From assembly GCA_963921825.1 (NCBI GenBank), contig OY997594.1, positions 28,130,956 through 28,194,955 of the forward strand: a DNA stretch of 64,000 nucleotides, given 5' to 3'. The translations under genes and the position numbers were made by a program. Of the stretch, positions 59,011-64,000 are shown in pieces. Position 1 is the stretch's first letter. Each line of letters starts with the position of its first letter. The notes beneath the pieces were generated by a model, which worked only from the letters and a program-made list of their open reading frames with translations, searched no databases and was not told where the DNA came from. The DNA is from Erodium maritimum. Taxonomy: Eukaryota; Streptophyta; Magnoliopsida; Geraniales; Geraniaceae.

Positions 59011-60256
59011 ACCACATGTCATGATACTAAACTAATGGCGGTGACCACACGAGGTCATCCACCACAACAAAGATAAATAAATATTTTTTTAAAGCTACAA
59101 AGATAAATATATATTTTTTAGAGCTACAAAAATAAATATATTAATCGAATTAACGAGTTTTTTGGCACGGTATTTACTGAATTATAATTACAAAGAAAAT
59201 GTAACGTGTCGATGACTTTACTAATTTTTACTACTATTTCAATAAGTTTTCAGTTAAATATCATCCACGAGGTTATTTTGAAAGCCATGTGAAGGAAGCA
59301 ACAGCTGCTATTGCTTAGTAATGAAAAATGTTCCGTTTTTCTTTCTTTCTTTTGGTTAGAAAATTGAACTGTCCTAGTGAATCATCATGACCAAGCTTCC
59401 ATTAGTATCTGAGATTCCGAAGATCACATCTCTCAGGCAAGCAACATAATCCCAAAGCCACCGCCATCAGATCCGGTCAAGATCTTTCAGCTTTCTGTAC
59501 CCTGGAACTCCGGTGAAGATCATCCCGGTGAGCTTTTTAACTGCCCTCTTCTGTTCTGTGGCTCTTGACTGATATAGTGAACTGGGTTGGCGTGGATTGC
59601 TTGGCCTACTAATTAAAATTTGATTTTGTCTCCTTCTTCTGAGTTTTGCAGGGATTCTGGAGGATGCCCATGTCGGGAAATTCATCTTCTTCCGTCATCG
59701 GAGCGGTATTAGGTAAGTTGGTTGATTTTGGTTACTGAAATGTTTGTGGGTATTTGAAATCTTGATAATAGACATAAAACTGAAGTTATTTGGATTATGG
59801 GTTTAAGCAGCCTTGGTGGGTTTCTCTTTTGGATGAATCAGTTTGATGGACTTGGGTTGTATTTTGATAGATTTTAAGGTTATTGTTTGATTTTATTGAG
59901 CATATGATACTGTCAGGGAAGATGTTTAACAAAGTTAAGGTTAAAGTGCAGTCACTATTAGTAATGGTTTTCATAGTAAAATCTTGAGAACAAATAAAAA
60001 TGGGGATTGAGTTGTCTTGAGCTATTAGGGGAAAATGATTTGCAATTGATTTCTGAAAGTAGGAAGTTGAATGCTTTGAATTTTAGATTGTGAAAAAATG
60101 TACTTCAATATATTATTGTTTCATTTAAAGACCCTTCTGTAATCCAAGTTTTGCTCTGAAGCTTTGATTGAACTCGGTTGAGCTATTCAGATCAAATGAT
60201 TTGCCATTGGCTTCTGAAACTAGGAAGTTGAATGTTTTGTATGTTAGAGGGTGAGG
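59011..60256 (+). promoter_or_regulatory. Upstream and 5' UTR region of the GH43-like gene
   Basis: A probable non-coding first exon ends near 59526 at a GTGAGC donor. A small exon (about 59651-59711, GGATTCTGGAGG to GTATTAG) is bounded by GCAG and GTAAGT. It contains two upstream ATGs (ATGCCCATG) opening a short upstream frame. The main exon starts a few bases before ATG 60257. This exon structure is inferred from splice signals only. Confidence 0.45.
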
Positions 60257-62238
60257 ATGAGGAACAAATACAGCAAACCAACTGCTTTCCCTTTCAATGC
60301 AGGGGGTAGATGTTCAATTTCTGTTGTGGTGTTGAGCCTGGTGGGATTTTTCGTTATGCTACACCTTTACACTCTTGTTCATCATAAAGATGAGGTGGGC
60401 GGGACGATACAATCACATTTCAGTCGCGACCCTGAGTTCCGTCAACTTTTTGAAGAGGCGGACGAGGAGAATCTCCAAATCCCCCCATCAAAAGGAAAGC
60501 GGTCTTCCCGTTCTCATAGACGGATACCTAAGGAGGCTGTTCCGATTATTGAGGAGTTTCTTGATGAGAACTCCAAAATTAAGAACGTATTTTTTCCCGA
60601 CCAGAAAAATGCCATAAATCCGCTCAAGGGTGGTGGAAATGATAGCTTCTACTATTATCCGGGCCGAGTGTGGCTGGACACTGATGGAAATCCTATTCAT
60701 GCTCATGGTGGGGGTGTTTTGTATGATAGCATATTGGGGAAATACTATTGGTACGGAGAGTATAAGGATGGACGGACTTACTATGCCCACAAAAAAGGAG
60801 CAGCAAGGGTGAGATATCTCATTTAATATATATTTCTATTCTCATTTGTGATTGATATATACATATATGCACAGACACTTGTTCAGAATGTTTTCAGGAG
60901 AAAATGCTTTAAGTTTATATTTTCCACATGTCAGTTCAGTCCAAATGTACAATGCTGTTTGTGTGAGATTCCAACGTTCTTAGTTCTTGTGGTTTGTTTC
61001 TTCTTTTCAGAACACCATAGATATTCAGTTAAAAGATATTACATCAAGGTTTGGGCTTCCCTTGCTTATGTAGAAACAAAACTTTCCCGTGAGACTTGAA
61101 CCCTGGTCTCAAGGACCCAAGTTCACGTGGTTGACCATTCTATTGAAAGAATTATCCATGTAATGTAATTTTATGGAATTGTTTCCCTATATATAGGGTA
61201 TTGCTGAGAGATATCTTAATTTTTGTGTGATATTGGTTTGTCTCTTAATCCATTGTTACAACATTTTGTGGCAGGATTAGCTTTGATTAGCATTATGTGT
61301 TATTTGCTAATCCTTATTGACTGAAAATATGATAACTTCCTTCTTCTATTCTCTGATAAAAAAAAAAACTTCCTTCTTCTATTCAGGTTGACATCATAGG
61401 GGTGGGTTGCTATTCTTCGAATGACTTGTGGACGTGGAAAAACGAAGGAATTGTGCTAGCAGGGGAAGAAACAGACGAAACCCACGATCTTTACAAGCTC
61501 AATGTCCTCGAAAGACCAAAAGTGATATACAATGAAAAGACGAAAAAGTACGTGATGTGGATGCATATTGACGATACCAACTACACAAAAGCATCTGTAG
61601 GCATTGCCACCAGTGATAACCTCACTGGCCCCTTTGTTTATCTCCACAGCAAACAGCCCCATGGATACGAAAGCAGGGACATGACCCTCTTCAAGGACGA
61701 TGATGGCATAGCATACCTCATCTACTCCTCCGAACACAACAACGTGCTTCACGTGAGCCCACTCACAGCTGATTATCTTGATGTGAAGCCCGAAATGAGC
61801 AGGGTTTTTGTGGGCCAGCGTCGCGAAGCCCCGGCTTTGTTCAAGCACGAAGGGACTTATTACATGATCACCTCGGGCTGCACGGGCTGGTCTCCGAACG
61901 AGGCCCTGGCCCATGCAGCAGAGTCGATATTTGGCCCCTGGGAGACGATAGGGAACCCTTGTGTTGGAGGGAACAAAGTTTATCGACTCACGACGTTCCT
62001 TGCTCAGAGCACGTTTGTGATTCCCATGCCAGAGATGTATGGTTCGTTTATTTTCATGGCAGATAGGTGGAATCCGGCAGACTTGAAGAATTCAAGATAT
62101 GTATGGTTGCCTTTATCAGTAGCCGGTCCTGTTGACCGGCCTCTTGACTATAGTTTCGGGTTCCCGTTATGGTCAAGAGTGTCCATTTATTGGCACAGGA
62201 AGTGGAAGTTACCTCACAGGTCCTCGAAGTCAAAATGA
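60257..62238 (+). CDS. Membrane-anchored glycosyl hydrolase family 43-like protein
   Basis: Two coding exons, 60257-60808 and 61387-62238, give 467 residues. I chose ATG 60257 since the frame then begins MRNKYSKPTAFPFNAGG, followed by one membrane span at about 21-41 (SISVVVLSLVGFFVMLHL): a type II anchor, so the catalytic fold should face the secretory lumen. The five-bladed GH43-type propeller begins near residue 135 (VWLDTDGNPIHAHGGGVLYD, with the likely general-base Asp). It continues with YYWYGEYKDG, LERPKVIYNEKTKKYVMWMH, GYESRDMTLFKDDDG, REAPALFKHEGTYYMITSGC and MADRWNP. Family members are annotated as arabinanase/xylosidase-like, but the substrate of this plant-conserved group is not established. 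It matches At5g67540 by type and gene order. The reading frame is whole. Confidence 0.92.
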
Positions 62239-63700
62239 TTATGTCATCTCGTGCATTTTAATTCTATGCTATACTGTTGATCTGAACTCAACAGTAAGGT
62301 TAGTGTCTTGTGACTACAAGTTACTTGGTTTAAGTATGTCTGTCATATATGTAACTTATGTTGTTCTTTCACTGGTGTTTCCTGGTGGAGCCATTGAGCT
62401 TACTGAGTTTCATTTTTGTTTTCAGATTATGAATGGTGTTGGTATGGGCTTCTGCTGTAAATTCTACCATCGTAAAAAGCTCAACCTCATGGTTAGTGCG
62501 TGTTCTTCATGTTTGAGCAAAAGATTGGTGTCTGGTAGAGACATAATCTGCATGAAAAGCCCATAATAGCATAGCAAATGAAAAGGAGGAAACTAAGAGC
62601 TGATGAGATGGCTCAGTGTATCCTGGTACCTGATTTTTCTGCAGAATCTTTTTGGATACTTTTTTTTCCTGTGGTATAAGAAAATTTGTTCTCAGAACAT
62701 GTGCTAGATTATTGATAGCAAGTTCAATTCACTTTTCAAATACGATTAAGTTTCACATAACATAGGATAAACTGTGTTCAGGATTGTCTTGTTTTACAAA
62801 TTATTGTTACTTATTGCCTTTAATGTATGTATTATGTACTTAATACAATGAGTTTTATTGTGTTCTGCCCAATGAGTCAAAATGTTCTTATTTGTTACTT
62901 TGCCAAGTTTTCGTCAACCCGAGCTCTAGAACCTTGAGAAATATTAATCGAATTGACTTGTGAATTTATCGACCATTGGAAGGTTTTGTAAGAGTTCAAT
63001 GTTTATTAGTCGAGACTTCTAGATGTTTATAACAAGTCACTCGGTCCACATTGGTTCGATGCTGAGACAACTTCACCATTTATTTGTCAAATTGATAAAA
63101 TTAATAGAAATAGTAGACTGTCAGACTCTGAACTATGCCCATTTTTACACTCCAAGCCAGTATATAAAGTGTATAATTTTCTTTTGTATCATACCTAACA
63201 ACATTTATCTATTCTATAGAGAATTCTCCATGTTTAAATTTCTTGACACAAAAAAAAAAACTATAGGGATTTTTAAACTTCAAAATATATTTGTACAGAG
63301 TTATATGTGGTAAATTTTAACATCGAAAATGTAATTTTTGGAATAAATAATTGCAAAAAAATACCATGAGTATCCTTTTTTAATTTTGTAATTTGTAATT
63401 TTTTTTGATAATTACAAACAAGTATTTTGAGTTTGTCTTTTTGTTACAATTTGTATAAAAATAATATAAAAAAATCCGAAATTTGTATCCTTAATTTTCC
63501 TTTTCTCTAATCTATATTGAGCAAAGCAAGGGATATCTTAGTTGATTTGCACATGAGACGTACGGTATTTGGTTTGGAAAAGTAAAAGTGGTACAAAGCA
63601 ATAAAGTCATTGGTTACTACTACTTACCCCAACTGAGCCAACAGTAACACCCACCGACACCGAGAGATTAATTAAGCATGTGTTTGGTTCATCTACATTA
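62239..63700. other. Intergenic DNA after the GH43-like gene
   Basis: It includes the likely 3' UTR of the GH43-like gene (to about 62580) and then AT-rich sequence without genes, inverted ends or tRNA-like structure that I can see. Confidence 0.5.
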
Positions 63701-63713
63701 TCACTTCATTTCA

Positions 63714-63724
63714 TATATATATAA
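63714..63724 (+). promoter_or_regulatory. TATA box of a right-edge gene
   Basis: TATATATATAA stands 43 bases before an ATG in good plant context (GGAAGATGGC at 63767). A two-codon upstream frame (ATGAGTTAG) lies between. Confidence 0.5.
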
Positions 63725-63766
63725 GGTCCCAAGATTTGCAGATGAGTTAGTGGTTCTACTTGGAAG

Positions 63767-63934
63767 ATGGCTGTGGCGCTAACAATGGTGGCTTATGGAA
63801 TTACTTGGCTTCTCAGCACCCTCTTGGATGGGCGCTTCCTTGCCATTTTTGAGGCTGCAACAATGCCCTTCACCTTGTGCTTTGTCTCGCCCCACACCTC
63901 CACACAGGAACAACTCGCCCTTGCTTTTCGTTGA
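63767..63934 (+). CDS. Possible first exon of an unidentified gene at the window edge
   Basis: The first well-placed ATG opens 55 codons (MAVALTMVAYGITWLLSTLL ... LALAFR, then stop). A second frame from ATG 63795 (MELLGFSAPSWMGASLPFLR, then CPSPCALSRPTPPHRN) is open to 63995 and looks more like a plastid transit peptide. Which frame is used, and where the exon ends, cannot be told because the window stops. No family is recognised. Confidence 0.35.
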   Translation: MAVALTMVAYGITWLLSTLLDGRFLAIFEAATMPFTLCFVSPHTSTQEQLALAFR

Positions 63935-64000
63935 TCTTTTTTCTTCTACCTTATCTAGCTTCTCAACTTTTCTTTATTTTCCTCATTGTGATTGAGATTT

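Noticed and set aside
1-64000. CRISPR arrays, bacterial operons, tRNA or rRNA genes
   Set aside because: This is eukaryotic nuclear DNA; no spaced short direct-repeat arrays and no cloverleaf or rRNA-like sequence were seen by eye.

Overview
The window is nuclear DNA of a flowering plant, most likely a core eudicot. Introns are of plant size, the proteins are plant-specific types (DG1-type PPR, TRB telobox Myb, CYSTM, chloroplast NAGS), and the intergenic DNA is packed with plant LINE, MITE, Harbinger, hAT, Mutator-like and LTR sequences. I could not name the genus.

Host genes, left to right: a CYSTM/WINDHOSE-like peptide gene (9645-10746, +); an orphan NAGS-like first exon (11627-11950, +); N-acetylglutamate synthase NAGS (15868-19991, +, ten coding exons); complex I subunit NDUFS4/FRO1 (20298-23246, -, five exons); a TRB telomere-repeat-binding Myb/H1 protein (24253-26556, +, five exons); the PPR protein DG1 (29540-34543, -, eight exons); the small GTPase ARL8 (46985-48833, -, six exons); a membrane-anchored GH43-like protein (60257-62238, +, two coding exons); and a possible first exon at the right edge (63767 onward). 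From memory, these correspond to Arabidopsis At5g67600, 67590, 67580, 67570, 67560 and 67540, so this is a conserved syntenic block. NAGS is the exception. The block has been swollen mainly between DG1 and ARL8 (12 kb) and between ARL8 and GH43 (11 kb).

Mobile DNA fills the rest. Seven short (0.9-2.6 kb as found) poly(A)-tailed LINE-like retroposons with 10-18 bp target duplications lie at 6405, 8149, 12275, 13291, 36725, 37823 and 40242, all on the minus strand. Longer LINE remnants lie at 1-1649 (+), 49591-51995, 53180-54640 and 55122-57995 (all -). A broken Copia fragment lies at 4890-6394 and a solo LTR at 40503-42202. DNA elements with readable target duplications are a Harbinger (34913-36342, TTA), hAT-like elements (46121-46695 and 58053-58954, 8 bp) and Mutator-like elements or MITEs (27349-27694, 32154-32515 and 54723-59001, 9 bp). 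A giant hairpin MITE (37830-38920) sits in a retroposon poly(A) tract.

The genes are unrelated housekeeping functions: arginine synthesis, respiration, telomere/chromatin, plastid gene expression, vesicle traffic and a glycosidase-fold protein. They do not form a pathway. The most unusual points are the two alternative-looking NAGS first exons (one with a GC splice donor), the family of short 5'-complete retroposons, one of which carries an intact 227-codon frame and landed in a repeated CGCG-box of the CYSTM promoter, and the Harbinger-type elements that keep only the accessory ORF1.
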